A stretch of DNA of 64,000 bases, taken from contig CAYTHO010000012.1 in assembly GCA_964437595.1 (NCBI GenBank), forward strand, positions 1-64,000. The letters run 5' to 3'. The notes below the pieces were generated by a model. It saw only the letters and a list, made by a program, of their open reading frames with translations, did no database searches and was not told the origin of the DNA. The stretch's first letter is position 1. Every line of letters starts with the position of its first letter. Shown one piece after another: positions 51,694 to 58,866 of the stretch. The translations under genes were made by a program, and so were the position numbers. Origin of the DNA: DSYU01 sp964437595. GTDB lineage: Bacteria; Chloroflexota; Anaerolineae; Anaerolineales; Anaerolineaceae.

Positions 51694-52775
51694 TGGAGCA
51701 CTCGTTACCCACGTACCCGCTGAACCGAATTTATTTTTACCTGACCGAGGGCTGTAACCTGGCCTGCCGGCACTGCTGGCTGGCGCCAAAGTTCGACCCG
51801 CAAGGCGACCGCTTCGCCACACTCCCGGTGGAATTGTTTGAACAGGCGATCCGAGAAGCCAAACCGCTGGGCCTGCAGGGGGTGAAATTAACCGGCGGCG
51901 AGCCGCTGCTGCACCCGCAGATTTCCCGGATTTTGGAAATCACCCGGCGCGAGGGGCTGCGAGTAACGATTGAGACCAACGGCCTGCTGTGTACGCCAGC
52001 GCTGGCGGCGGAAATCGCGAAAACCCCCGGGCGGTTCGTCTCGGTCAGCCTGGATGGGGCGTGCGCCGAGACGCACGAATGGGTGCGGGGCGTGAAGGGT
52101 TCTTTCGAGGCGGCCTGCCAGGGCGTGCGCAACCTGGCGGCAGAAGGCATCAACCCACAGGTGATTTTTTCGGTGATGCAGCATAATATTCATGAAATTG
52201 AGCAGGTCATCCGCCTTGCGGAGAGTTTGGGAGCGCAATCAGTGAAGTTTAATATCATCCAGCCCACCGCGCGCGGGGAGAAACTCCATCAAGATGGCGA
52301 TACGCTGACCATCGCGGAATTAATCCGGCTGGGGCGGCGGGTGGAAACGGAACTTGCGGCGGGAACCGGTTTGCAGCTTTATTTTGATTACCCGCTGGCC
52401 TTCCGCCCGCTCAGCCGGCTGGCCAATAAGAGCGCCTGGGGCGTGTGCGGCATTCAAGGTATTATCGGCGTGGTGCCAGGCGGAATGTACGCCTTGTGCG
52501 GGATTGGCGAGCATATCCCTGAATTGACATTTGGTGTGGTGGGAAAGGACGCTTTGGATGAGGTGTGGAATAGGCACCCCACGCTTGTTGCCATCCGCGC
52601 CGGGCTGCCAGGCAGTCTACAAGGCGCGTGCGCTTTTTGCCTGATGAAGCAGGCTTGCCGGGGAAGCTGCCTGGCACAAAACTATTACCGTACCGGCAGC
52701 CTGTGGGAGCCGTTCTGGTTTTGCGAAGAAGCCGAAAAGGCCGGGCTGTTTCCACCGTCCCGAAGATTAGCATAA
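51693..52775 (+). CDS. scmF: radical SAM/SPASM peptide-modifying enzyme (ScmF-like)
   Basis: 360 aa. Cys21, 25 and 28 (CNLACRHC) bind the radical cluster; KLTGGEPLLHPQISR is the SAM site; VSVSLDGACAETHEWVRG follows. The SPASM part has CGIQGIIGVVPGG, ALCGIGEHIP, CAFCLMKQACRGSCLAQN and FCEEAE. It is clearly different from the preceding enzyme, so two separate modifications are likely. The C-terminal YYRTGSLWEPFWFCEEAEKA closely resembles what I recall for ScmF. Starts at the last base of the upstream gene. Confidence 0.85.
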   Translation: MEHSLPTYPLNRIYFYLTEGCNLACRHCWLAPKFDPQGDRFATLPVELFEQAIREAKPLGLQGVKLTGGEPLLHPQISRILEITRREGLRVTIETNGLLCTPALAAEIAKTPGRFVSVSLDGACAETHEWVRGVKGSFEAACQGVRNLAAEGINPQVIFSVMQHNIHEIEQVIRLAESLGAQSVKFNIIQPTARGEKLHQDGDTLTIAELIRLGRRVETELAAGTGLQLYFDYPLAFRPLSRLANKSAWGVCGIQGIIGVVPGGMYALCGIGEHIPELTFGVVGKDALDEVWNRHPTLVAIRAGLPGSLQGACAFCLMKQACRGSCLAQNYYRTGSLWEPFWFCEEAEKAGLFPPSRRLA

Positions 52776-52787
52776 AGTGACTTTCTT

Positions 52788-53669
52788 ATGAATTCTTTAC
52801 CACAATATGACCTCTGCCTGGCGGATGGAACCTGCTGGGTGATCGCGGCGGGAGATGAAGGTGCATCGCCGGTTGTTGATGTGTTTGCCAGGGCAATGAG
52901 CCTCCCGGAACATGCGTCGCCTGGGCGTTTCTTATGGGTTGTTTCGGAAGAGCGCATGACACAGATGCATAAGGGTGAAGACGACCTGTTCCATATTTTA
53001 AACCCAGCAGCCGGCAGCGGTGTATATTTCGAGCAGTTGCACGGTTTATCATATGCAATTGCGTGTCAGGTGCTTTCGAATGGCGGAATCTTGTTGCACG
53101 GAGCCCTGGCAGAGTATGTCGCCCCCATCGCTACAATTCAGGGGAAATGCGAAGGGGTAGGGGTTATTATGGCCGCACCTAGTGGCACGGGCAAAACAAC
53201 CGCCAGTAATAGGCTGCGCTTGCCCTGGACTTCTTTATGTGATGATTTGACGTTGGTCGTCCGGGATGCGCAGGGGAACTATTGGGCGCACCCCTGGCCA
53301 ACCTGGAGCCAATTTTGGTATGGGCGGCCAGGTGGGCCATGGAACACGCCCCGGGCAGTTCCACTTTCAGCGATCTTCCTCCTTGTACGGAACCAACACG
53401 ATTATACGGAGAAAGTCGGCTCTGGCCGGTCCGTTTCACTACTGCTGGAAATCGCTAAGCAGGCGGTACATGCAAAAGAGAAGCGTCAGAAAATGTCTCG
53501 GATCCGCACGTTACGTTTGATGCGCTTTAACAACCTCTGCGCAATAACAAAGATTATTCCACTCAGAATTTTGTACTTTAGCGCGGATGGGATGTTTTGG
53601 GTTGAGATGGAGAAAGCACTCCAGGCATCCTCTTTGGAGAGACGCCGTGAATGTACCCAACCGGTTTGA
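52788..53669 (+). CDS. scmC: ScmC-like P-loop protein of the radical-SAM cassette
   Basis: 293 aa. NGGILLHGALAEY (about 98-110) and the P-loop APSGTGKTTASNRL (129-142) followed by SLCDDLTLVVRDAQGNYWAH (149-168) resemble HPr-kinase-like proteins found in SynChlorMet cassettes as ScmC. It may phosphorylate or otherwise handle the peptide, but the activity is unproven. It starts 12 bp after the second radical SAM gene and overlaps the peptidase gene by about 23 bp. Confidence 0.75.
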   Translation: MNSLPQYDLCLADGTCWVIAAGDEGASPVVDVFARAMSLPEHASPGRFLWVVSEERMTQMHKGEDDLFHILNPAAGSGVYFEQLHGLSYAIACQVLSNGGILLHGALAEYVAPIATIQGKCEGVGVIMAAPSGTGKTTASNRLRLPWTSLCDDLTLVVRDAQGNYWAHPWPTWSQFWYGRPGGPWNTPRAVPLSAIFLLVRNQHDYTEKVGSGRSVSLLLEIAKQAVHAKEKRQKMSRIRTLRLMRFNNLCAITKIIPLRILYFSADGMFWVEMEKALQASSLERRRECTQPV

Positions 53670-54390
53670 GCGAATTGCTGAGGATCATTCAGCTTCACCC
53701 GACAATCGCCTCTTGATTCGTCGAGATATCCACTTGTGGTTGGCGGGGATGGTAGCCTTTACTGGTTGCTCAATGAAGCCTACCCTGGTTGAAGGCGACC
53801 TTGTTGAAGTGCGCCCTTACAAGCAGAATATGGTTAAGATCGGCGACATCATATATTATCAATTACCGACTGCAAGCAAAATGAACGCCACGATACATCG
53901 TGTGGTCCGGATTACTCCACAGGGTGTGATCGCGCGCGGCGATCATAATTCGCATGATGATGCAGATCCCATCCCATTTGAATTCATCTTTGGGCAGGTG
54001 ACGGCAGTCTGGCGAGGCTCACGCCGGCGAAAGCTTGCAGGTGGTTACAAGGGGGTGGCTTATTGCAAGTTCCACCAGTCCCTCCTAGTTTGCGGAAGAG
54101 TTTTCCTTCCAATTCTAAGGCCCTTCTACCGAATGCTGGTTCGATCGGAAATCATCGCTGGCTGCCTGCCCTGGAGGTTCCAGCCAAAAATCGTTGAATT
54201 TAGCGATGGGGATAAAACGCATCTCCAATTCGTGTGGCGGAAGCGAGTGATTGGAGTATTTGATCAAGACGCAGGCAGATGGAAAATTTCCCCCCCATTC
54301 CACCTTTTTTTATCTGGGAAGACCCTATTTCCTAAGGAACGGTTGAAAGACAAAGGAATCACAACCGACGATAACAATTCAATCCGCTAA
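53647..54390 (+). CDS. S26-type signal-peptidase-like protease
   Basis: 247 aa from GTG 53647 (GGAGAG six bases upstream), inside the end of the P-loop gene. FTGCSMKPTLVEGDLVEVRP holds nucleophile Ser42; NATIHRVVRITPQGVIARGD holds His84, so this is a Ser-His enzyme like SipW/Sec11, not a Ser-Lys one. The usual N-terminal membrane anchor is missing and the C-terminal half (about 120-247) is of unknown fold. It may cut the leader from the modified peptide. The insertion sequence begins eight bases after the stop. Confidence 0.75.
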   Translation: MNVPNRFERIAEDHSASPDNRLLIRRDIHLWLAGMVAFTGCSMKPTLVEGDLVEVRPYKQNMVKIGDIIYYQLPTASKMNATIHRVVRITPQGVIARGDHNSHDDADPIPFEFIFGQVTAVWRGSRRRKLAGGYKGVAYCKFHQSLLVCGRVFLPILRPFYRMLVRSEIIAGCLPWRFQPKIVEFSDGDKTHLQFVWRKRVIGVFDQDAGRWKISPPFHLFLSGKTLFPKERLKDKGITTDDNNSIR

Positions 54391-54397
54391 AGTCGGC
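54389..54397. repeat. target-site duplication, left copy
   Basis: AAAGTCGGC, repeated at 55698-55706; 9 bp is within the 8-10 bp made by ISAs1-type elements. Confidence 0.7.
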
Positions 54398-55697
54398 CAC
54401 GGTGATTCGCAAAGTAGCTTGACAGATGGACAAAATGGCCCTCTTCGGTACAATTGGTTCGCCAAAACCACAAAAGCCGAGGAGGGCCAAATGGATTCTA
54501 TCACGGTGCAAGCGAACGAGAAGTGTACGGAAGGGGGCATGATCTACGAACTGGGCAGTTTGTACGCCCATCTAGAGAAACTGATGGATCCACGCAAGCC
54601 GAAGGGTATCCGCTACCACCTGGTAACGCTGCTATTGCTGATCTTGCTGGCTAAACTGGCCGGGCAGGATCATCCGACCGGGATCGCGGAATGGGTGAAA
54701 TATCGAGAAGCGAGCTTGGTGGAGTTGTTGAAACTGCCGCGGAAGCGCGTGCCGCATCATTGTACCTATCGGCGGGTGCTGGGAAAGGTGGACCCGGAGT
54801 GGTTCGAGCGGGTGACTGGAGAATATCAGCGCAGCCGCCAGCCCGGTGAGCAGGAGATCGTCATCAGCATAGATGGGAAGACATTGCGGGGCACGATCGT
54901 CAAACAGAACGGTCGAGGCGTGCATCTGCTGGCCGCTTACTTGCCAGGATCGGGGCTGGTGTTGATGCAGGTGGCGGTGGAGAGCAAAGAAAATGAGATT
55001 GTGGCTGCCCCAAAACTGCTGCAAAGCATCGATCTGAACGGGGTGATTGTGATTGGGGACGCGATGCATACCCAACGCAAGATCAGTGCGCAGATTGTCG
55101 AAGCTGGGGGAGACTATCTCTGGACGGTCAAGGGCAACCAGGTTCGCACCGAATGGGCGATTACGAAGCTGTTCGTTCAGGAAGTGGCCAATCTGCAGAA
55201 AGGTGCTCCGCTGTCGAAGGACTTTCAGATGGCCAGCCAGATCAGCAAAGGACATGGCCGGATCGAAAAACGAACCATCATCGTCAGCCAGGCGCTCAAT
55301 GATTACCTGGACTGGCCTTTTGTCGCCCAGGTGTATCGTTTAGAACGTGAGGTGTGGTATGACTATGGTAAACGCAGGACCCGCGAGGTGGTCTATGGCT
55401 TGACCAGCCTTTCTCCGCAAAAAGCCAACCCCAAGCGCCTGCTCACCCTCAACCGCAACTATTGGGGTATCGAGAATGGGTTGCATTATCGCCGAGATGT
55501 GACCCTGCGCGAAGATGCCACCCGCGCCACGGTTGGCAATACCGGTCATAATATCGCCATCCTCAATAACCTGGTGCTTGCCCTGGCTCTTTCCAATGGG
55601 CATAACAACTTGCCGCGGGCCCGCCGCCTTTTCGACGCCCATCCTGACCAGGCTTTGAGCCTCATCCTCCGTGCCTAATCTCTACTTTGCGCCCTGG
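54398..55697 (+). mobile_element. ISAs1-family insertion sequence, apparently complete
   Basis: 1.3 kb bounded by a 9-bp direct repeat. Both ends carry CGCAAAGTAG in opposite orientation (54408-54417; complement at 55682-55691) as part of imperfect terminal repeats. One transposase gene fills it. A short hairpin (GGCCCTCTTCGG / CCGAGGAGGGCC, about 54437-54488) precedes the transposase ATG. It separates the peptidase gene from the precursor-peptide gene. Confidence 0.75.
54491..55678 (+). CDS. ISAs1-family DDE transposase
   Basis: 395 aa from ATG 54491. ISIDGKTLRG (first Asp), VIVIGDAMHTQRKISAQIV (second Asp) and NYWGIENGLHYRRDVTLRED (Glu and the Y-W-x-I-E-N-x-L-H signature) give a complete DDE set. 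The N-terminal domain with DPRKPKGIRYHLVTLLLLIL also fits ISAs1. No stop or frameshift, so it may be active. Confidence 0.92.
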   Translation: MDSITVQANEKCTEGGMIYELGSLYAHLEKLMDPRKPKGIRYHLVTLLLLILLAKLAGQDHPTGIAEWVKYREASLVELLKLPRKRVPHHCTYRRVLGKVDPEWFERVTGEYQRSRQPGEQEIVISIDGKTLRGTIVKQNGRGVHLLAAYLPGSGLVLMQVAVESKENEIVAAPKLLQSIDLNGVIVIGDAMHTQRKISAQIVEAGGDYLWTVKGNQVRTEWAITKLFVQEVANLQKGAPLSKDFQMASQISKGHGRIEKRTIIVSQALNDYLDWPFVAQVYRLEREVWYDYGKRRTREVVYGLTSLSPQKANPKRLLTLNRNYWGIENGLHYRRDVTLREDATRATVGNTGHNIAILNNLVLALALSNGHNNLPRARRLFDAHPDQALSLILRA

Positions 55698-55706
55698 AAA
55701 GTCGGC
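55698..55706. repeat. target-site duplication, right copy
   Basis: AAAGTCGGC, identical to 54389-54397, directly after the right end of the insertion sequence. Confidence 0.7.
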
Positions 55707-55715
55707 AAGCCCATA

Positions 55716-55743
55716 TTGACAGGCATTGCTTGTAGGGTATAAT
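55716..55743 (+). promoter_or_regulatory. near-consensus sigma70 promoter of the precursor-peptide gene
   Basis: TTGACA (55716-55721), 16-bp spacer, TATAAT (55738-55743): both hexamers are perfect. It starts 10 bp beyond the target duplication and would give a leader of about 175 nt, which contains a small GTTCG-TCCC-CGAAC hairpin (55878-55891). Confidence 0.8.
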
Positions 55744-55927
55744 TCTACTATCATCTTTTATACATCTAAACAAGGTGTAGGGAACTCAAAAAGCAGTTTT
55801 GTTTGCGTTTATCTTCTTTCTTCCGAGAAGGTAAAATAACATTTTATGTTGCTGTTCGAAATCACAAAATTCAATGTGTTCGTCCCCGAACGAAAACGGT
55901 CTTGGGGTTTTATCAAGGAGATTACTC

Positions 55928-56128
55928 ATGCAAAAAGCAGCCGAGAAAAATGCGCCCGAACAGGCTCGCAAGATTTATCAACCCCCTGTCATCATTGCTT
56001 TGGGGGAAATGTTGAGAGGCAAAGGTAGACTCTGTCAGGATGGTAGTGGAGCAGTGGATGATGGGGACTGTCAGCCTGGTACTAATGAGGGACTTTGCTT
56101 TGACGGGTCTAATGCATCCTACTACTAA
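55928..56128 (+). CDS. candidate RiPP precursor peptide of the radical-SAM cassette
   Basis: 66 aa from ATG 55928, with AAGGAG eight bases upstream. The leader contains YQPPVIIALG (residues 17-26), which fits the Y-x-x-P-x-(L/I)-x-x-x-G pattern recognised by PqqD/RRE domains in lasso peptide and related systems. After GEMLRGKGRL the C-terminal 31 residues carry Cys36, 48 and 57, each as C-x-x-G (CQDG, CQPG, CFDG), with polar Gly/Asp/Asn/Ser filling and a SNASYY end. These are probable targets of the two radical SAM enzymes. It has its own strong promoter and a terminator behind it. No homologue is named with certainty; it may correspond to ScmA/ScmB-type peptides. Confidence 0.72.
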   Translation: MQKAAEKNAPEQARKIYQPPVIIALGEMLRGKGRLCQDGSGAVDDGDCQPGTNEGLCFDGSNASYY

Positions 56129-56229
56129 TCCGTTTTTAGAAAGAGTAAATACATCCATTGTGTATAACTAAAGGCAGTAGAAATGCCGCAAGCTTTTAAA
56201 CCTTGAAATTATGTATTTCTCCCACCAGG

Positions 56230-56272
56230 AAAATAACCGGTGATGTCAATACAAAGACAAAACCGGTTTTTT
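56230..56272 (+). terminator. intrinsic terminator after the precursor-peptide gene
   Basis: AAAATAACCGGT (56230-56241) pairs with ACCGGTTTTTT (56262-56272) with one mismatch; six T are followed by CTTT. It makes the peptide gene a single-gene transcription unit. Confidence 0.7.
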
Positions 56273-56358
56273 CTTTAAAATCATAACCCTTTTTGTCGTT
56301 TATTTGCGACTAAGGTGTTAGTTCGTCATTTTGTCTTCGCAACTTCAAGGAGGGTTAT

Positions 56359-58584
56359 ATGTTTACCAAAGTTGTTCGTTTTCTGCGCGGAAAGGGCGGA
56401 AAAATTGTTCTGATCAATCTGTTGGTTATTCTGCTCGAGCTGGCGATTGTCGGGCAGGCTGTCGGCTGGTGGGATGTGACAGCGCTTACGGGTGCTGCGG
56501 GTATCCCCGAGGCCAGCTACCCAGCGCCTAAAGGCGGGTACAGCTGCCTGCCAACTTGTTCAGAGACCGACGGGAAATTCTTTATGATCGCCAATGACGG
56601 TGTGAAAACCTTTGCCGGTTCCAGGATCGTGCTGTGGGTAGGCGTGCCCGGCGATTACAAAAACTTTGAGCTAGGTATCTTCGACGGCGACTCGGGCAAA
56701 GATAATGCTGGTACTATCGCGATCAAATCGGGTAACTGGGATGATACGGACACCGAGGCAACCTATACCCTGTACGCGGACCCTCTGAAAGATGGCAGCG
56801 GGACCCAGGTGATCGCTTCCTGGCAGGGAAATGGCAGTAATATGCCCAACAATGCCTGGTTCACCAATACGATCAACACCTCGACGGATGCGATGAGCCC
56901 AAGCAGCCATTACTTCTACCGTCTGGAAGTTACCCAGCCGGTGGAGGATTACGGTGGCAATGGCTTTAAGGTGCGTTCAAACGGCTACCTATCGACGGGC
57001 CGTTCGGATTTAGTGGATGCCAGCATTGCAGTCGTGGGTGGGCTATTTACAACGAAAGATGCGCCAATAATTTATCCATCCTTCGTCAGCTTGAATAACT
57101 TGGGGCCGACCACCACCTATACAGGCGATTGGGGTTTCTCGTTCTATGTTCCAGACAGCACGGAAACGCTGTGTTTCTGGGATGGCGATTTTGACCGGGG
57201 TACGTCTACATCCTTATCAATGGACACCGACGATCCAAACACGGTTGGTAAACCCGAATTCGCTTCTGACTTTGCCGTGGATGAGCGCGCCGGGCTCAAA
57301 GGCACACCGGCCGACGATTATCCGGCCCTACTATATCGCCGCGAACCGCCGGTGAAATATGAAATTATTGGCCCGGACGGCGCGGTATTGTTCAGCAACG
57401 ATGAGCCATCCGGCACGGAGGAATGGGAAAAGTTCGATATCACCATTGGCGATGGCATCGACGCCGATGTGCGCACGGATAGGTTCACCGGGGGCTTCCA
57501 TCTCCTCCACATCCAGGGCCTGGACCTGCACAACCTGGTCTTCTTCCGGGTCAACTTTGATGTGTGCGATGCGGAAGACGGCTGCGGTCCCCAGGTGTGG
57601 ACGGATGGTCACTGCGCCCTGCCGGTTTCGTACTGGAAGCGCAACGTAAACCGCGTTCTGATCCTGAACAAAAACACCAACGTCCAGGAGACCAAAGAGT
57701 CATTGACCTGGGCGCTGCGCAATACGGCCCTGGCAAGCAAGATCATGCGCAACGGCATCAACACCGGCGCGCCTGGAGCCATAGACGCGGCCAACCCGCT
57801 GAGCAAAGAGGAAGCGAACGCCATCCTCGCGATGTCGCGCGGCAACGAGCTGATGGACCGCACCCTGATGCAGCTTCTGTCGGCCTGGCTGAACGTCACC
57901 TCGGGCAAGGTTGGGCCGGATATCAAGATCCACATGGCCATGAAGAGCGGCGACTTTGATGGAACGGTGTTGCAAGCGCTTCACGAGGTGGAGGATATCA
58001 TTCTCAACGGCGGCGAACTGAAACGCGCGCGTGACCTGGCAGTGGGCATTAACAACGGCGGCACACTCACGCTCTACGAAGAGGCGGCGCTCCCCCCGGC
58101 TCTTCCCGTGGTGCCAGATTATATCCCCATGGACCCGGCGACATGCAGTGCTCGTGAAAACACCTATGTGGTTGAAAATCCCGCCGCGGATCCCTTCTAT
58201 GGGGTGAAATACACCTACCAGTCCGGGACGGAAATCAAGGACAGCGAGATGGATCTGTTCCAGTACACGCTGCCAGCGGACGTGGTCGCTGCGATGTCGA
58301 CCGTGCAGATTGCCGCGCAGGCTGGTGACCTGATCGGTCAGGAGGCGCTGGCCGGCTGCGACTTCACCAGCCCGCTGGTGTGCGGCGATCCGGTGACGGA
58401 CGACACCGGCGCCTTCGGCTTCCAGTACTTTGGCGCTACGGACAACGGGGATGGGACGATCACCCTGACCTACATGGTGGAGAACCTCAGCGGTAACCCG
58501 CTGAATGCCGTCACCATCGGAATGCCCGATACGCTCGTCCCCTCGACCCCGGCGGGTACGTATACCAGCCGGGTCTGCCAGTAA
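56359..58584 (+). CDS. large exported membrane-anchored protein, paralogue 1
   Basis: 741 aa, ATG after AAGGAGGG. A basic N-terminus and one membrane helix (about 16-36, IVLINLLVILLELAIVGQAV) lead to GWWDVTALTGAAG and a Cys-pair segment GGYSCLPTCSETDGKFFMIA. The outside part has Asp-rich loops (FDGDSGKDNAG, WDGDFDRGTS) that could bind calcium, then CDAEDGCGPQVW and SYWKRNVNRVLI, the latter resembling the 'G-Y-W-K' motif of surface proteins. It aligns with the 58867-61560 gene over about 600 residues but ends in a short beta-domain (TDNGDGTITLTYMVENLSGN). Function unknown; closeness to the peptide cassette suggests a link. Confidence 0.7.
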   Translation: MFTKVVRFLRGKGGKIVLINLLVILLELAIVGQAVGWWDVTALTGAAGIPEASYPAPKGGYSCLPTCSETDGKFFMIANDGVKTFAGSRIVLWVGVPGDYKNFELGIFDGDSGKDNAGTIAIKSGNWDDTDTEATYTLYADPLKDGSGTQVIASWQGNGSNMPNNAWFTNTINTSTDAMSPSSHYFYRLEVTQPVEDYGGNGFKVRSNGYLSTGRSDLVDASIAVVGGLFTTKDAPIIYPSFVSLNNLGPTTTYTGDWGFSFYVPDSTETLCFWDGDFDRGTSTSLSMDTDDPNTVGKPEFASDFAVDERAGLKGTPADDYPALLYRREPPVKYEIIGPDGAVLFSNDEPSGTEEWEKFDITIGDGIDADVRTDRFTGGFHLLHIQGLDLHNLVFFRVNFDVCDAEDGCGPQVWTDGHCALPVSYWKRNVNRVLILNKNTNVQETKESLTWALRNTALASKIMRNGINTGAPGAIDAANPLSKEEANAILAMSRGNELMDRTLMQLLSAWLNVTSGKVGPDIKIHMAMKSGDFDGTVLQALHEVEDIILNGGELKRARDLAVGINNGGTLTLYEEAALPPALPVVPDYIPMDPATCSARENTYVVENPAADPFYGVKYTYQSGTEIKDSEMDLFQYTLPADVVAAMSTVQIAAQAGDLIGQEALAGCDFTSPLVCGDPVTDDTGAFGFQYFGATDNGDGTITLTYMVENLSGNPLNAVTIGMPDTLVPSTPAGTYTSRVCQ

Positions 58585-58673
58585 GATTTTGGGTCGGGCA
58601 GCGCTCTGGAGGGCGACATCCTGACGTAATGGCGCTAAGATAGATGGCTCAATCCGGGCGATGATCGCGCTAC

Positions 58674-58710
58674 GAGGGTAGAGGCTCTTGGGTCTCTACC
58701 CTCCTCTTTT
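58674..58710 (+). terminator. intrinsic terminator after the first large exported protein
   Basis: GAGGGTAGAG (58674-58683), 10-nt loop, CTCTACCCTC (58694-58703), then CTCTTTTA. Perfect 10-bp stem. The rest of the 280-bp gap shows nothing clear except GGAAGGAG before the next ATG. Confidence 0.8.
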
Positions 58711-58866
58711 ACCCAAAAAACCATTAAGGAACTGACAGCTGGTCAATGCGGCATCGATTTTAGAAGAACTTGCTGTTTTCTCAAACAAAACGACCCTATT
58801 TCTATTTTTTGAGCGACTAAATCAATAAGCGTTCCATCAGTTCATGGTTCAGGGAAGGAGTATAAG

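Noticed and set aside
50261..52775. PqqD plus radical SAM considered as PQQ synthesis
   Set aside because: No PqqA with Glu-x3-Tyr, no PqqB or PqqC, two different SPASM enzymes and a ScmC-like protein point to another peptide system.
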